64,000 nucleotides of DNA from Micromonospora avicenniae. GTDB lineage: Bacteria > Actinomycetota > Actinomycetes > Mycobacteriales > Micromonosporaceae. Below are positions 63,855-64,000 of this stretch, one piece after another. The notes under the pieces are model-generated. The model was not told the origin of the DNA and made no database searches. It saw only the letters and a list, made by a program, of their open reading frames with translations. Location of the stretch: positions 1 through 64,000 of the forward strand of contig NZ_FTNF01000006.1 in NCBI RefSeq assembly GCF_900156065.1, read 5' to 3'. The position numbers and the translations under genes are program-made. Each line of letters opens with the position of its first letter. Positions within the stretch are counted from its first letter, which is position 1.

Positions 63855-64000
63855 TCGGCGCCCTCCGCCATGGGGACCCGGACACCGGTGCGCTCGGCCA
63901 CCTCGCGGGCGTTGTCGTAGCCGGCGTCCACGTGCCGGATCACACCCATCGCGGGGTCGTTGGTGAGCACCCGCTCGATCTTCTGACCCGCCAGCGCGCT
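63851..64000 (-). CDS. hutU: urocanate hydratase, C-terminal fragment (cut by window edge)
   Basis: The last 49 residues: [20 protein letters not shown] and [18 protein letters not shown], the conserved C-terminal end of HutU (LTNDPxxGVxRHxDAGY). The gene continues beyond base 64000. Its stop overlaps the start of the M20 gene (GTGA). It converts urocanate to imidazolone propionate. Confidence 0.9.
   Translation of the reverse strand, partial: SALAGQKIERVLTNDPAMGVIRHVDAGYDNAREVAERTGVRVPMAEGAE

Overview
The window reads as chromosomal DNA of a high-GC actinomycete, most likely Micromonosporaceae. Third codon positions are almost always G/C, GTG starts are common, there are F420-type oxidoreductases, a clpS-mec-cysO-cysM-rph-rdgB block is laid out as in Mycobacterium tuberculosis, and many starts sit 6-7 nt after a TANNNT hexamer (leaderless transcription). 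No tRNA, rRNA or CRISPR array was found. The only mobile-element trace is the end of an IS5-like element at the left edge.

Layout. 1-6600: IS edge, GNAT protein, membrane-anchored protein, two-gene ABC module, SDR reductase with a divergent MmyB-type regulator, lipoprotein. 6600-13800: aldo/keto reductase, LysR regulator divergent from a class A beta-lactamase-like hydrolase, Tat-exported MBL enzyme, DUF1697 protein, large secreted M6-like metalloprotease. 13850-20330: membrane protein; ABC-2 type transporter operon with a YqeB-like protein, divergent from a NarL-type two-component system; secreted M15 peptidase. 20600-30000: a DUF6642-like protein with a caspase/CHAT-like His/Cys pattern, F420 enzymes, NAD(P)-binding protein, class C-like hydrolase, pentapeptide-repeat protein, D,D-carboxypeptidase, aquaporin, flavoprotein, cysteine-free HesB-like protein. 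30000-33250: OmpR-type two-component system with a PepSY protein and a divergent membrane protein, sharing an 11-bp direct-repeat box. 33500-42650: cupin, GH15 glycosidase, threonine synthase, LigD phosphoesterase fused to a degenerate ligase domain, aldo/keto reductase, amidase with a separate signal-peptide ORF, DUF1778/GNAT toxin-antitoxin pair, FAD monooxygenase. 42790-51000: cytochrome oxidase subunit I, repeat-rich spacer, MFS transporter, NAD salvage pair pncA-pncB, large AAA/LuxR regulator. 51100-58300: degenerate dynamin-like GTPase, clpS, DUF2017, mec, cysO, cysM, an Rv1339-like phosphodiesterase, rph, rdgB. 58360-64000: histidine utilisation operon hutU-(M20 amidohydrolase)-hutF-hutI-hutH on the minus strand, with hutU cut by the right edge.

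How genes work together. CysO carries sulfide to CysM, and Mec releases cysteine from CysO. PncA and PncB convert nicotinamide to nicotinate mononucleotide. The hut operon degrades histidine to glutamate through formylglutamate, with an M20 enzyme where a HutG deformylase would be expected. Most convergent gene ends carry strong GC-rich hairpins.

Most interesting observations: the PE/pseudo-ligase fusion with every ligase catalytic motif altered; the predicted caspase-like protein; the shared TTAACC-N4-CTTAG box of the PepSY two-component module; the CysO C-terminal extension beyond Gly-Gly; the pseudo-GTPase beside clpS; the toxin-antitoxin operator laid over a leaderless promoter; and a 75-bp intergenic palindromic element present twice with identical geometry.
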